A stretch of DNA of 64,000 nt, taken from the NCBI GenBank assembly GCA_029551395.1, contig JAKPFN010000022.1:1-64000 (forward strand), written 5' to 3'. Below the pieces are notes generated by a model, which saw only the letters and a list, made by a program, of their open reading frames with translations, was not told where the DNA came from and did not search any database. The position numbers and the translations under genes were made by a program. Shown piece after piece: positions 1-10,586 of this stretch (positions are counted from its first letter, which is position 1; each line of letters opens with the position of its first letter). The stretch comes from Armatimonadota bacterium (GTDB lineage: Bacteria; Armatimonadota; UBA5829; DTLH01).

Positions 1-111
1 AGACGTGAGATCTTCGAGTATATCGAGGTCTTCTACAACAGGCAGCGGATCCACTCGGCACTTGGCTATATGTCACCTGCCGAGTTCGAAGCCGTTGCTC
101 AAGCAGCATAA
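1..111 (+). mobile_element. 3' end of an IS3-family (OrfB/DDE) transposase gene, truncated by the window edge
   Basis: Frame 1 reads [36 protein letters not shown], the typical IS3 OrfB C-terminus (YNxxRxHSxLGYxSPxEFE). It is followed by tgtccgtttagggttgacca, which resembles an IS3 terminal repeat. Confidence 0.88.
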
Positions 112-207
112 CTATGTGTCCGTTTAGGGTTGACCAATCCAAATGGTAGACAAGACGGCAAAGGCACGTTATACGCATTCAGACAGAGTAAGAATTGATG
201 AAAGAGG

Positions 208-843
208 ATGATGACGATGAGAATAGTGTTATCTCTATTGTGTGTTGCGTTGTTTACTTTACAGCTAACGGTATGTGCTGCGAAAGATGCAGGTACTGGC
301 GGTGCAAGTTTTGACGCTGGAGTACGAATGCAGTTCCGCGCTCAGGCTGGCTCACTTGATGGGTTCGATGCCACTGACCATATTGCAGTTCCATACGAGG
401 GCTGGAATGGTGGTGTATATCATGTCCAAGGTCAGGATGGCTGGCTAGGAGAGACAGGCTTCTACTCAATTGACTATCGCTCGCCTCTTATGCCAGGTGA
501 AACCAAGTCTTGGACGTTCTACATATGGGCACTGCCAGGAACAGCAGCTTCTGACATGCGACTAGTGGGCGGTTTCTCAAACCATGATGTGCCAAATCTT
601 CACATTGTTCTGGAGTATATTCAGAAACCTGCGGGAGTAACCGGAGGACCAGCAGTTGGCACAACGTGGACATATCCGGAAATAGTGAATGTGCTTCTCC
701 CGTTTTACAGTACTTCAGATGGGCTGACAGGGCACGGTTTCCGACTCACGCTCACAGCGGTTCCCGAACCGTCCTCCATTCTGGCACTTGCCGGAGGGAT
801 TGCCGGGCTTGGAGGACTTGTGCTAAGACGACGAAAGGTATGA
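208..843 (+). CDS. PEP-CTERM sorting domain protein (secreted)
   Basis: N-terminal signal peptide; C-terminus VPEPSSILALAGGIAGLGGLVLRRRKV = PEP motif, TM helix, Arg cluster. Start may be 211. Confidence 0.88.
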   Translation: MMTMRIVLSLLCVALFTLQLTVCAAKDAGTGGASFDAGVRMQFRAQAGSLDGFDATDHIAVPYEGWNGGVYHVQGQDGWLGETGFYSIDYRSPLMPGETKSWTFYIWALPGTAASDMRLVGGFSNHDVPNLHIVLEYIQKPAGVTGGPAVGTTWTYPEIVNVLLPFYSTSDGLTGHGFRLTLTAVPEPSSILALAGGIAGLGGLVLRRRKV

Positions 844-1061
844 TGCCTTTGTCGTGACAAAATAGAAGATCGGGGGCGTGGGTAATTACGGTCCCCTTGG
901 TGTTTGTTGGCGGAACTCAGTTCAAAGCAGGGAATCGTGACTCAATTTGTGACTCAATTTAGGAGCAAATGCAGTAAAACTGGGGCATACTCAACCATAC
1001 TGAAAAGGGTGTTTTGAGCGTAAAACACCACCTCAGACACCCTCTAACAAACTCGCTCGGA

Positions 1062-1109
1062 GGTCTGCAAAACCGTTATTCTCGGGTTCGATTCCCGACG
1101 TCGCCTCCA
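1062..1109 (+). other. Partial tRNA-Cys(GCA), 3' half only; att-site scar
   Basis: ggtctgcaaaaccgttattctcgggttcgattcccgacgtcgcctcca contains a GCA anticodon loop, T-arm (tcggg-ttcgatt-cccga), 3' acceptor strand cgtcgcc and tCCA. The matching 5' acceptor ggcgacg is absent upstream. Confidence 0.8.
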
Positions 1110-1121
1110 GATTTAAACGTG

Positions 1122-1157
1122 AAAAGCCCTTCTGAGAGTGATCTCGGAGGGCTTTTG
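1122..1157 (+). terminator. Rho-independent terminator
   Basis: aaaagcccttctgagag...ctcggagggctttt hairpin followed by T-rich sequence. Confidence 0.75.
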
Positions 1158-1338
1158 TTGTATTGAGTAGCTTAGATTCATTGCAATGTCATTAATATCC
1201 TTCACTTTTACTCTCAGTCAATCTGGTTTGCGTGGAAATCCTGTTAGGTTGTATGGTATGCTTTAACAAGCGATCATTTAGTCTCTTTCAACTTAGAGTG
1301 TATGGCTGCTTACAATTCCTCTGCAGGAGTATGATAAG

Positions 1339-3309
1339 ATGATAAAAATCTCGATAGTGTTAACCGCTATCATGGTGTGTCTGGGGGTTTCAATGAATAT
1401 TGCGTCGGGTGAGATTTCTAGTTCACCTAAATCAAACAGCTACTATCCAGCGAATAAGGCGCCGCTGGCTGAAAACGCTTACAGTCCATTACCTTTAGGA
1501 GCCGTAAAACCGAATGGATGGCTCAAGACTCAGCTTCAAATCCAGGCGGATGGACTTTCAGGTCACCTTCCCGAATTCTGGCCTTCTCTTGGCCCAGAAA
1601 ACGGTTGGCTAGGCGGAGATGGTGACCCATGGGAGAGAGGACCTTACTACACTGATGGGCTGGTGCCGCTGGCATTTCTTACCGGCGATAAGAAACTCAT
1701 TGAAATGGCTCATAAGTGGGTAGGCTGGACGCTCGAAAACCAGGCTGAAAACGGCTGGATTGGTCCTGTAAGAAACGAGGATTGGTGGCCTGCTGGGCCT
1801 ATGCTAAAGGCTCTTACCCAGTATTACGAGTTTACGGGCGATCCTAGAGTAATTCAAGTTATGCAGAAGTTCTTCGAATGTGCAAAGAATGAGCTTCCGG
1901 CTCGCCCGCTTCATTCATGGGCAAAATTCCGATGGGCTGATACAGCAATCAATGCCATCTGGCTATACAACAGAACCGGCGATCCTGAATTGCTGGAAGT
2001 CGCTAACTTGATGATGAAGCAAGGTCTTGACTACGCTGACTTGTTTACAAATTTTAAGCCATATGAGGGGAGATCGCCCAAGTGGACCCTCGAAAGCCAT
2101 GTAGTCAACGCAGCAATGGGTGTAAAAACTCCATGTGTTATGTGGGAACTTACTGGCAATCAGAAGTACAGGAAGGCTATATACACTGCAATCGATAATC
2201 TGGATAAATTCCATGGACAGGCTGCAGGAATATTCAGTGGAGATGAGTGTCTGGCAGGTAAAAACCCATCCCAAGGCACTGAATTATGCGCTGTAGTTGA
2301 GTATATGTTCTCTCTTGAAGTGTTGATGAAGAGCCTCGGGGATCCTGCATTTGGAGACAGGCTGGAGAAGATTGCATACAATGCTCTGCCTGCTCCGTTC
2401 TCACCGGATATGTGGGCTCATCAGTATGATCAACAGGCAAACCAGGTAATGTGCAAGTGGTCTGAAGATAATTGGTGGACTACCAACCTGGCGGATTCCG
2501 GTCTTTACGGACTTGAACCGAACTGCGGCTGCTGTACTGCTAATATGCACCAGGGCTGGCCGAAGTTCGTCAGTCATCTGTGGATGGCAACACCAGACGA
2601 TGGCCTTGCTGCTGTAGCTTATGGCCCTTGTGTAGTCTCAGCCAAAGTCAAAGGCGATGTTCCGGTAACCATAACTGTCGACACAGACTACCCATTTGAT
2701 GAGATAGTGTGCATGAGCTTCAGCACACCAAAATCAGTAAAATTCCCGCTACAACTTCGAATACCTGACTGGGCAGAGGATGCAACCATCAGCATCAACG
2801 GAAAAGCCATAGACACCGAACCGGGAACGTTTGCTACAGTCGATAGAGTCTGGGAAGATGGCGATAAACTGAACCTTAGACTCCCGATGAAAATCCGTAT
2901 CGAGCGGAGGTTCAATAATTCCGCTACTATTCTGAGAGGTCCGCTTGTATATTCGCTAAAGATTGGTGAAGAGTGGACAAAGGTAGCAGGAGAAGAGCCG
3001 CATGCGGATTATCAGGTAATGCCGACAACGCCGTGGAACTATGGATTGATCCTCGATATGGAGAATCCTGAGAAATCGATTACTGTCAAAAAGAAATCGG
3101 TTGGAAAGATGATCTATTCGTCTGATACGGCTCCAATCGAGCTTCATGTAAAAGGCAGAATCGTTCCTGAATGGAAAGAGGAACATGCAGGTGCAGGAAT
3201 GCTGCCCGTTAGCCCGGTTAAATCCAGTGAACCAATACAGGACTTGGTGCTGATTCCCTACGGCTGCGCTAAGTTGAGGGTGACTGAATTTCCAGTGTTG
3301 GATGAATAG
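1339..3309 (+). CDS. GH127/DUF1680-type beta-L-arabinofuranosidase-like glycoside hydrolase
   Basis: Signal peptide; PLPLGAVKPNGWLKTQLQIQADGLSGHLPEFWP and the Cys-rich NCGCCTANMHQGWPKF motif typical of DUF1680/GH127. Confidence 0.85.
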   Translation: MIKISIVLTAIMVCLGVSMNIASGEISSSPKSNSYYPANKAPLAENAYSPLPLGAVKPNGWLKTQLQIQADGLSGHLPEFWPSLGPENGWLGGDGDPWERGPYYTDGLVPLAFLTGDKKLIEMAHKWVGWTLENQAENGWIGPVRNEDWWPAGPMLKALTQYYEFTGDPRVIQVMQKFFECAKNELPARPLHSWAKFRWADTAINAIWLYNRTGDPELLEVANLMMKQGLDYADLFTNFKPYEGRSPKWTLESHVVNAAMGVKTPCVMWELTGNQKYRKAIYTAIDNLDKFHGQAAGIFSGDECLAGKNPSQGTELCAVVEYMFSLEVLMKSLGDPAFGDRLEKIAYNALPAPFSPDMWAHQYDQQANQVMCKWSEDNWWTTNLADSGLYGLEPNCGCCTANMHQGWPKFVSHLWMATPDDGLAAVAYGPCVVSAKVKGDVPVTITVDTDYPFDEIVCMSFSTPKSVKFPLQLRIPDWAEDATISINGKAIDTEPGTFATVDRVWEDGDKLNLRLPMKIRIERRFNNSATILRGPLVYSLKIGEEWTKVAGEEPHADYQVMPTTPWNYGLILDMENPEKSITVKKKSVGKMIYSSDTAPIELHVKGRIVPEWKEEHAGAGMLPVSPVKSSEPIQDLVLIPYGCAKLRVTEFPVLDE

Positions 3310-3346
3310 ATAAACATCGAACCTGCGAGTCGTCTACCAAAAAACA

Positions 3347-3400
3347 ATGCCATCCATATCCAGCTTGCGATTCATAGTGGTATGGGTGGCATATATTTTT
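3347..3400 (+). terminator. Probable Rho-independent terminator
   Basis: atgccatccatatcc ... ggtatgggtggcat inverted repeat followed by atatttttcc. Confidence 0.7.
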
Positions 3401-3549
3401 CCACTAGATGAATAGAATTTAGCAAAAGTGAAATTTCATCAATATATCTAAAATCAAAGCAAGTTGACTCTTAAATGCATACATGATATTTTAAGCTCAA
3501 ATGCAGCCGTGAGAATTGACCTCACAGTGTAGGTGATTGGAGATTATAT

Positions 3550-5418
3550 ATGACTCGTTTCCTGGTAACTGCCCTGGTGTGCTCCCTTCTGGTGTTATCG
3601 CTGTTGACAACTGCAACTACGCAAGAACTGCCTCTGGTTAAGGTATCGAAAACGTCTTTACACTCAGGCCGGATTAATCCACTGATTTATGGAAGTTTTA
3701 TAGAGCTTTGGGATGACCATGTGCCTGGTTTGTGGGCAGAAATGCTTAATGACCGTGGTTTCGAAGGCGTAAAACCTCGCGCTGACTGGTGTCACTACAT
3801 TGGTGAGCCAAATGTATGCGATCGGGAATGGGATAAGACAGGTGATTGGTCAGTCGACTTAACAGATCCGTTCAACGGCCCGTGTTGCGCAAAACTCACA
3901 TCCACAGGCTCCCCAGCGACCATCACTCAGTCAGGACTTTTCACGAAAAAAGGAATGACTTACCATTTTTCGGGATATTTCCGAACAGATTCTCCTGAAC
4001 TCCGCATTAAAGTCGTGCTAAAGGCTCTTTTGCCGGATGAGAGTTGGATGATACTGGCTTCTGCAGATATTCCCAAGCAAAGGTCGGAATGGAGAATGTT
4101 TAGCTGTGACTTGATATCTACCGGTACAACGGATAATGCCGTTTTTGAGATATCAATATCTGGCAATGGCTCATTATGGATGGATAAGCTCTCCCTTATG
4201 CCTGATGATAATGTAAACGGCTGGCGGAGTGATGTCGTTGAGGCCATCAGAGAGCTTGCACCGCCGGTTATCAGGTGGGGAGGGTGTGTTATTGATCCTG
4301 GACATTACAAATGGAAGGATTGTGTAGGTAATCGAGACTACCGGGTTCCTTTTGAAAACTGGTTTTGGGGCAGGATAGATTCCAATGATGTCGGAATAGA
4401 TGAATTCCTCCAATTCTGTTAAGCTGTCCAAGCTGAGCCGCTGGTGTGCATCAGTTTTGCAGATGGAGCACAAAATGCTGCAGATCTGGTTCACTATTGC
4501 AACGGCCTATCAAGAAGCACTGAATGGGGTAAGAAGCGAGTTGAAAACGGTCATCCCGAGCCTTATAACGTAAAATACTGGCAGATTGGCAATGAGCTTG
4601 ATGATTCACATTATATTGATGGTTTCATTGCTATAGCCAAAGCAATAAAATCTGCTGATCATGATGCTGTTATCTTCGCATCTTTCCCTTCCGAAGAACT
4701 CCTGAGAAAAGCGTGGGATGATCTGGACTTCGTTTGTCCACACTATTATCGGGATGACTTTGAGAACATAGAAGCAGAAATAAAACATATTGCTCAAATG
4801 GTCAAGAAAACAGTCCCTAACCGGGATATCATGCTTGGAGTTACCGAGTGGAATGTGACCAATCCGTGGGGCTTTATGCGCGGCAAGCTGCTGACTATGG
4901 ATTACGCAATGGGAAATGCCCGCTTCCTGAACATATTCCACAGGAATTCTGATGCTGTACAGCTCTCATGCAGGTCTAACCTGTGCAACAGTCTGTGCGA
5001 TGGTATAATCCAGACAAAGCCATCGGGAATATTGAAGACGCCTGCTTACTATGTAATGCAGCTTTATACCAGGCATTCCAAGCCAGTTCCGGTATCATTC
5101 AGTGGGCTTCCACAGGAACAGGAGATGTCTGCTTGCGCGTCAGAAGATCGAAATTCGCTTTGCCTGTTCATATTAAACAACAGCCGTGATCCTGTTGAAA
5201 TACAGCTAGACCTCAGTGAGTATGGAAGAGATTTTGCTCCGGTATCCGGTGAAGTAGTCTGTGATACACTTAATCGGCAGCAGATAGACATCATGAACCA
5301 TTGGAATGCTCCGGATCAAGTGCGGACCATATCTCTGCCAGTATCTAAGGATAAGATCAAGCTGCCTCCGTTCTCAGTGTCAGCTATTGAATGCGCTCGA
5401 CCACTACCAACTGAGTAA
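3550..5418 (+). pseudogene. GH51-like alpha-L-arabinofuranosidase interrupted by one in-frame TAA (4420-4422)
   Basis: ORFs 3550-4422 and 4444-5418 are in the same frame. Part 1 ends ...GIDEFLQFC*, part 2 continues AVQAEPLVCISFADG...KYWQIGNELDD, matching one continuous GH51 catalytic domain. Confidence 0.8.
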
Positions 5419-5439
5419 GAGCTGAATATCTATATGAGG

Positions 5440-5856
5440 TCAGGTCTGTTTATCTTTACTATTCAGATACTTAGTCAGGGTAACTCGGCAGCCATTATTG
5501 TTGTCGAACCTGACCTCATCCATTAGCAGGTTCATAAGTGGAATACCTCTACCACGATTTGATGCTGGCGATGGCATTGGAATATTTGTGTTCAATGGGC
5601 ATCCCTTACCGTGATCTTGCACTACTGCCTTGTACTTATCGGTGTCTACCCAGACCATTAATCTAGCAGGCGTTGCTTCGTCTTTAGTTCCATGTGTAAC
5701 TGCATTTACGCAGGCTTCAAAGACAGCCGAGACAATAGCCCAAAGGTCTTCGCCTTCGATACCTGCATTCGCTGCAGAACCGATTATTGCCTGGCGAGCT
5801 TCCGGTAAGCTACTCACACAGATATTCAAATCAACAACTTGATCTCTATTCACCAA
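5440..5856 (-). CDS. RsbW/SpoIIAB-type ATP-binding (HATPase_c_2) anti-sigma regulatory protein
   Basis: LWAIVSAVFEACVNAVTHGT (N-box), VVQDHGKGC (G1-like), NRGRGIPLMNLLMDEV (G2-like). Confidence 0.8.
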   Translation of the reverse strand: MVNRDQVVDLNICVSSLPEARQAIIGSAANAGIEGEDLWAIVSAVFEACVNAVTHGTKDEATPARLMVWVDTDKYKAVVQDHGKGCPLNTNIPMPSPASNRGRGIPLMNLLMDEVRFDNNNGCRVTLTKYLNSKDKQT

Positions 5857-6031
5857 ACTTGATCCTGAATTAAAGTCAGCATGGATGAGTTGTATATGAA
5901 TTTATATACCAAATATCAATCAACCTCAACCGTGTATTGATGATTCATCTATAATTTTTATTGAGATGCGAACAGATGTTTGCTATAATATTGTCAGCTA
6001 TCGCCAAGTCATCCAAAAATAAGGTATACTA

Positions 6032-6487
6032 ATGAGTAAATCAAACAATCAGAAGATGCAAGCATCAACTCTCGCAGATGTCTACGAAATCCGCTTCGAC
6101 ATTCCGGCTAATCTTGATAATGAATTAGTAGCAGAGGAATTTGCAAGCACCTTTGGTGATATTCTTGAAAACCAACGGATGACACCTCTGGTATCATCAA
6201 AAGCATGTCCTGAGAGTATCTATGTTCAAGCTTGTCTTGCAGATAAGGAGTTAGGTGAGCAGCAGAATAGGTCTTACTCATCAGTCGTAGAGATTCTATC
6301 CAAGATTGGGAAGAATGGGAAATCTGAGCTTAGGCTGGATGAGATCAGACATTGTTCGGATGATTGGCAGGGATTCCGAATATGGATGAAGTTCAAGAGA
6401 AACGAAATTGAAAAGCTTCTTGAGCGAAAAAAACATCGCAGACGTTTTCGATTGACAGCCAGAAGACTTGTATCAAAGACTACATAA
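6032..6487 (+). CDS. Hypothetical protein with a basic C-terminus
   Basis: 151 aa ORF in an otherwise empty interval; no family recognised. Confidence 0.55.
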   Translation: MSKSNNQKMQASTLADVYEIRFDIPANLDNELVAEEFASTFGDILENQRMTPLVSSKACPESIYVQACLADKELGEQQNRSYSSVVEILSKIGKNGKSELRLDEIRHCSDDWQGFRIWMKFKRNEIEKLLERKKHRRRFRLTARRLVSKTT

Positions 6488-6556
6488 ATATCTGTTGATG
6501 TTAAGTAAAATTCCGTATGCTGCGTGATTATTGGTTCTTAAAATCGTTGACGAGCA

Positions 6557-7222
6557 GTGATTCTGGGTGATAAACTGACCCAAGTTAAAGATTCCAGGAG
6601 GCGCTTGATGTACGTAGGCAGGATAGTAGCTGTCGGGAAGACTGACCGACCATTTGTTGCCTATCGGGTATCATCCCGGTCATTCCCGAACAGAGTTGCC
6701 AGAATTACCCCTGAGGGAGTTGCAATCCAACCACTAGACCCCTCTGAAATAGAAAAAAATCCCTACATAGCATACAACTGCATACGAGTTTCCAGAAGCG
6801 GTGTTGTTGTCTCTAACGGAACGCACACTGATCCGATTTATAGAGAGCTTGAAGATGGCACATCTCCTATTGATGCACTTAAAACCGTGCTGGAAAAGAT
6901 GGGCTACGAGAGAGATCAATATAACACGCCGAGGATCGCTGGGATAGTGACACCTGATAAAGGTTACTTGGGCATAATCCGAGATGATGGCCTTGAGGTA
7001 ACAGATTTCGATCTGAAAGACAAATCGTGCAAAGTCATTTGTACGTATGAACTCAATCATATTGAAGATGAATACCATCCATTCTGCGGTCCTTCTGCGA
7101 TTGATGCAGCCAAGTATGTTGTTCATGGCGGGTTTTTCAACACACTGGAGCAGCCCATCTGTTCTGCTGCGTGGCTTGGTGGTGAATTAGCTGTTTACAA
7201 CCCACACGAAGGAGAAGAATGA
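6557..7222 (+). CDS. purO: Archaeal-type IMP cyclohydrolase (PurO-like)
   Basis: MYVGRIVAVGKTDRPFVAYRVSSRSFPNRVARI ... NPYIAYNCIRVSRSGVVVSNGTHTDPI ... YERDQYNTPRIAGIV matches the PurO signature blocks. Translation may start at ATG 6608 (MYVGRI). Confidence 0.85.
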   Translation: MILGDKLTQVKDSRRRLMYVGRIVAVGKTDRPFVAYRVSSRSFPNRVARITPEGVAIQPLDPSEIEKNPYIAYNCIRVSRSGVVVSNGTHTDPIYRELEDGTSPIDALKTVLEKMGYERDQYNTPRIAGIVTPDKGYLGIIRDDGLEVTDFDLKDKSCKVICTYELNHIEDEYHPFCGPSAIDAAKYVVHGGFFNTLEQPICSAAWLGGELAVYNPHEGEE

Positions 7223-7286
7223 GTAATCAGTTAATGGTCAGGTCTAGCTGACCTCATTCTGCTGGATCTCAAAGTATGGTGCGTAT

Positions 7287-8480
7287 ATGAATGTCCAAGA
7301 TTTTAGAGAATACCTGGACTCGCTTCCGGTTATCAGTACCCATGAGCATCATCTAAAATTTCCACCTGATGAACCAGCAACATTGGAGCGTTTGTTTTCG
7401 CGCAGCTATGTTGCCTGGGGTAATGTAGACTTTAGAGTCAAAGCCAATCGTGCTCGTTTTCTTGATGTAAACTGCGGCAGGTCGTATTTTGTATGGTATG
7501 AGAAGGCGTTGAACGACCTGTTTGACTTTGGTGGAGAGATAACTGAAACCAATTGGGATGAAATATCAGAGAAAACCAGCTCTGCACTGGCTGATAAGCA
7601 CTTTCACGAGAGAGTATTCTCAGAAAAGTGTCGATACTCCTGGGCAATACAGGATTCTTACTGGGATCCTGGCTCAGATAACAGCAGACCGGACCTTTAT
7701 GCCCCGACATTCCGAATAAACAGCTTTGTTTTCAGCTATTCTTATGATTCCGTAGACCACAACAGCAATAATGCTCAGCACTTATATGGCAAATGCGAAG
7801 ATTTCGATGAGTATCTGGGCATGATCGACCGTGTGATAGGTGAGATGAAAGCCAAAGGTTGTGTTGCACTGAAGTCGGCACTGGCTTATGACAGGCCGCT
7901 TGATTTCAGAGAGCATAACAAGGCTGATGCAGCAAAAGTCTTCGGTAAATCCAAAGCTGACGTATCAGCCGGAGAAGAAAAAGTTTTTGGGGATTTTATC
8001 TTCGACTACATTTGTGAGCTTGCAGCCAAATATTCACTGCCGTTCCAGAACCATACAGGGCTTGCTAAGCTCAGTGGGTCAAACCCGATGAACCTTATAC
8101 CAATGATTGAAAAACATCCCGAAACCAGGTTCGTATTGTTTCACGGAGGTTTTCCCTGGACTGAGGAAACAGCGGCGCTTGCTCATAATTATCCCAACGT
8201 AGTTATTGATTTATGCTGGCTGCCTGCCATTTCAACATCTGCTGCAGAGAGACTGCTTCGCACGTTTCTTGAGACAGCAATGGATTGTTCCCGGATAACT
8301 TGGGGAGGCGACTGCTGGTTTGTCACAGAGAGTTATGGACACTTATTGGCAGCTAAATATGTTATCGCCAAAGTGCTTTCAGGAAAGGTTAATTCAGGCT
8401 ACCTGTCTAGACATCGTGCTGAACGAATAGCACAACGGATACTATCAGAAAACGCAATCGAAATATACGGAAGCAGATAG
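7287..8480 (+). CDS. Amidohydrolase-family (TIM-barrel) protein
   Basis: N-terminal VISTHEHH metal motif; FQNHTGLAKLSGSNP; VLFHGGFPW; ITWGGDCWF. Confidence 0.75.
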   Translation: MNVQDFREYLDSLPVISTHEHHLKFPPDEPATLERLFSRSYVAWGNVDFRVKANRARFLDVNCGRSYFVWYEKALNDLFDFGGEITETNWDEISEKTSSALADKHFHERVFSEKCRYSWAIQDSYWDPGSDNSRPDLYAPTFRINSFVFSYSYDSVDHNSNNAQHLYGKCEDFDEYLGMIDRVIGEMKAKGCVALKSALAYDRPLDFREHNKADAAKVFGKSKADVSAGEEKVFGDFIFDYICELAAKYSLPFQNHTGLAKLSGSNPMNLIPMIEKHPETRFVLFHGGFPWTEETAALAHNYPNVVIDLCWLPAISTSAAERLLRTFLETAMDCSRITWGGDCWFVTESYGHLLAAKYVIAKVLSGKVNSGYLSRHRAERIAQRILSENAIEIYGSR

Positions 8481-8489
8481 TTCATACTA

Positions 8490-8526
8490 AAAACCGGGTC
8501 TGAGTATTGCATTCCGACCCGGTTTA
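8490..8526. terminator. Bidirectional terminator between convergent genes
   Basis: aaaccgggtc...gacccggttt inverted repeat between the amidohydrolase gene and hslU. Confidence 0.8.
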
Positions 8527-8555
8527 CTTTCCACTTTACACTTTGCACTTTTTAC

Positions 8556-10001
8556 TCAGAGAATATACCTGCTCAGGTCTTCATCTTTGATGATATCCTC
8601 TAGCTGGCCGCGCACATAGTTTTCGTCGATAGTAATCTTCTTCTCAACGTCAGGCGCTTCAAATGATACTGTTTCCAGAAGTCGTTCCATTATCGTCTGC
8701 AGCCGCCTTGCACCAATGTTTTCCATACGGCTGTTTACTTCTGTAGCTATCTTGGCTATCTCGCAAATACCGCCTTCTGTGAACTCAAGATCAACACCTT
8801 CTGTGGCTAGAAGAGCTTTATACTGTTTGATTAGCGCATTCTTAGGCTCTGTCAGTATGCGTACAAAGTCATCTTCCGTCAGGTTGTCCAGCTCAACCCT
8901 TATAGGCAGACGGCCTTGAAGCTCGGGGATAAGGTCTGAAGGTTTTGAGACATGGAATGCGCCTGCTGCAACGAACAAGATATGGTTTGTGCTTACAGGG
9001 CCGTATTTTGTGATAACAGTAGAACCTTCAATAATTGGCAGGATATCTCTCTGCACACCTTCTCTCGAAACCTGAGGCCCACCGTCGCCGCCTCGTTCAC
9101 GGCCAGCGATTTTATCCAATTCGTCTACGAAAATGATCCCGGATTGCTCTGTTCGTTCAATAGCTTCTCTGGTAACCTGGTCATGGTCAATCATCTCTCG
9201 TGCAGCTTCTTCAGTCAGGATCTGTTTGGCCTCTGCGACAGTTACCTTTCGCCTTTTCGTCTTCTTGGGCATCATATTTCCGAGCACCCCTGGCAGGTCC
9301 ATACCCATCTCTTCCATTCCCTGCTGAGTAAATACCTGCAGGAATGGGCTTGTGCTCTCTTCAACCTCTATTTCGACCATCCGATCATCCAGAAAGCCTT
9401 CAACTAGCTGTTGGCGTAGTTTTTCCCGAATGCGCTGTTTACGTTCAGCGGCTGTGCGGTAATCCTCATCCTCAGGTTCCTGCTCTTCTGGCTGTTCCTC
9501 GTGATATGCTCCTGGGAACATGTTTCCAAGCGCTTCCATCCAGGCCTGCCGTTGGGTAATCGACCGCTTACGGGGCACAGGTGGTTCAATCATATCTAGT
9601 ATTCGGTCAAGAGCCATCTCTTGTGCTCTTGGTTTTACTTCTTCGACCTTTTCATTCTCCACCATTCGGACCGCCACCTGCACAAGGTCACGGACCATCG
9701 AATCTACATCTCTTCCTACATATCCAACTTCAGTGAACTTGGTTGCTTCGACCTTTATGAAAGGCGCTGCAGTCAGATTCGCAAGCCTGCGGGCGATTTC
9801 TGTCTTACCAACACCCGTCGGACCGATCATGAGGATATTCTTCGGAATAACCTCATCCCTAAGGTCATCAGAAAGCTGCCTGCGCCTGTATCTGTTCCTT
9901 AGGGCAACAGCAACGGCTTTTTTGGCTTTATTCTGGCCGATTATATACTTATCGAGTTCTTCAACTATTTTTTTGGGTGTCAGGCTATCAGCATCAACCA
10001 C
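8556..10001 (-). CDS. hslU: ATP-dependent protease ATPase subunit HslU
   Basis: [82 protein letters not shown]. Confidence 0.98.
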   Translation of the reverse strand: MVDADSLTPKKIVEELDKYIIGQNKAKKAVAVALRNRYRRRQLSDDLRDEVIPKNILMIGPTGVGKTEIARRLANLTAAPFIKVEATKFTEVGYVGRDVDSMVRDLVQVAVRMVENEKVEEVKPRAQEMALDRILDMIEPPVPRKRSITQRQAWMEALGNMFPGAYHEEQPEEQEPEDEDYRTAAERKQRIREKLRQQLVEGFLDDRMVEIEVEESTSPFLQVFTQQGMEEMGMDLPGVLGNMMPKKTKRRKVTVAEAKQILTEEAAREMIDHDQVTREAIERTEQSGIIFVDELDKIAGRERGGDGGPQVSREGVQRDILPIIEGSTVITKYGPVSTNHILFVAAGAFHVSKPSDLIPELQGRLPIRVELDNLTEDDFVRILTEPKNALIKQYKALLATEGVDLEFTEGGICEIAKIATEVNSRMENIGARRLQTIMERLLETVSFEAPDVEKKITIDENYVRGQLEDIIKDEDLSRYIL

Positions 10002-10055
10002 TTTGTTTGCTCCATTATCTAAAAAGTACGAGCAGTGTTATAACTGCTGTAATAT

Positions 10056-10586
10056 TTATACTTCTTCTATCGTTAGTTTGTCGTTGGTATAGATACAAAT
10101 ACTGGCTGCAACTCGGAGAGATTCTTCTACTATATCTCTGGCTGACATTTCAGTATTTTTCAATAGTGCTCTGGCTGCTGCAAGAGCGTAACCGCCACCA
10201 GAACCTATTGCTGCCACTCCTTCATCTGGCTCTATGACTTCCCCATTACCTGAGAGTACCATTAGATACTGGGGATCAGCCACTATCATCAGAGCTTCCA
10301 GCCTCCTTAGTATCCTGTCTGTCCGCCATTCCTTTGCGAATTCGATCAATGCCCTGCGCAGGTTACCATGAGTCTCTTCGAGTTTAGTCTCGAACTTATC
10401 CGTAAGTGCCTGAGCATCAGCTACCGAGCCGGCAAATCCTACTACAATCTTATTTTGATATATCCTCCGCACCTTTTTAGCGGATTGCTTCATTATGGTG
10501 TTCTCAAGCGTGACCTGTCCGTCTCCACCTACGGCCACCTTACCATTGCGCTTTACTGCGACTATTGTCGTACCGTGCATATTCAC
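10056..10586 (-). CDS. hslV: ATP-dependent protease peptidase subunit HslV
   Basis: [58 protein letters not shown]. Confidence 0.98.
   Translation of the reverse strand: MNMHGTTIVAVKRNGKVAVGGDGQVTLENTIMKQSAKKVRRIYQNKIVVGFAGSVADAQALTDKFETKLEETHGNLRRALIEFAKEWRTDRILRRLEALMIVADPQYLMVLSGNGEVIEPDEGVAAIGSGGGYALAAARALLKNTEMSARDIVEESLRVAASICIYTNDKLTIEEV

Noticed and set aside
4420-4422. Stop-codon reassignment as explanation for the GH51 interruption
   Set aside because: TAA ends other well-supported genes here (e.g. gcvT, gcvH, gcvPB), so code change is unlikely.
9520-10092. 190 aa plus-strand ORF across hslU
   Set aside because: Antisense to an unambiguous hslU, Ser/Leu-rich shadow translation with no domain.
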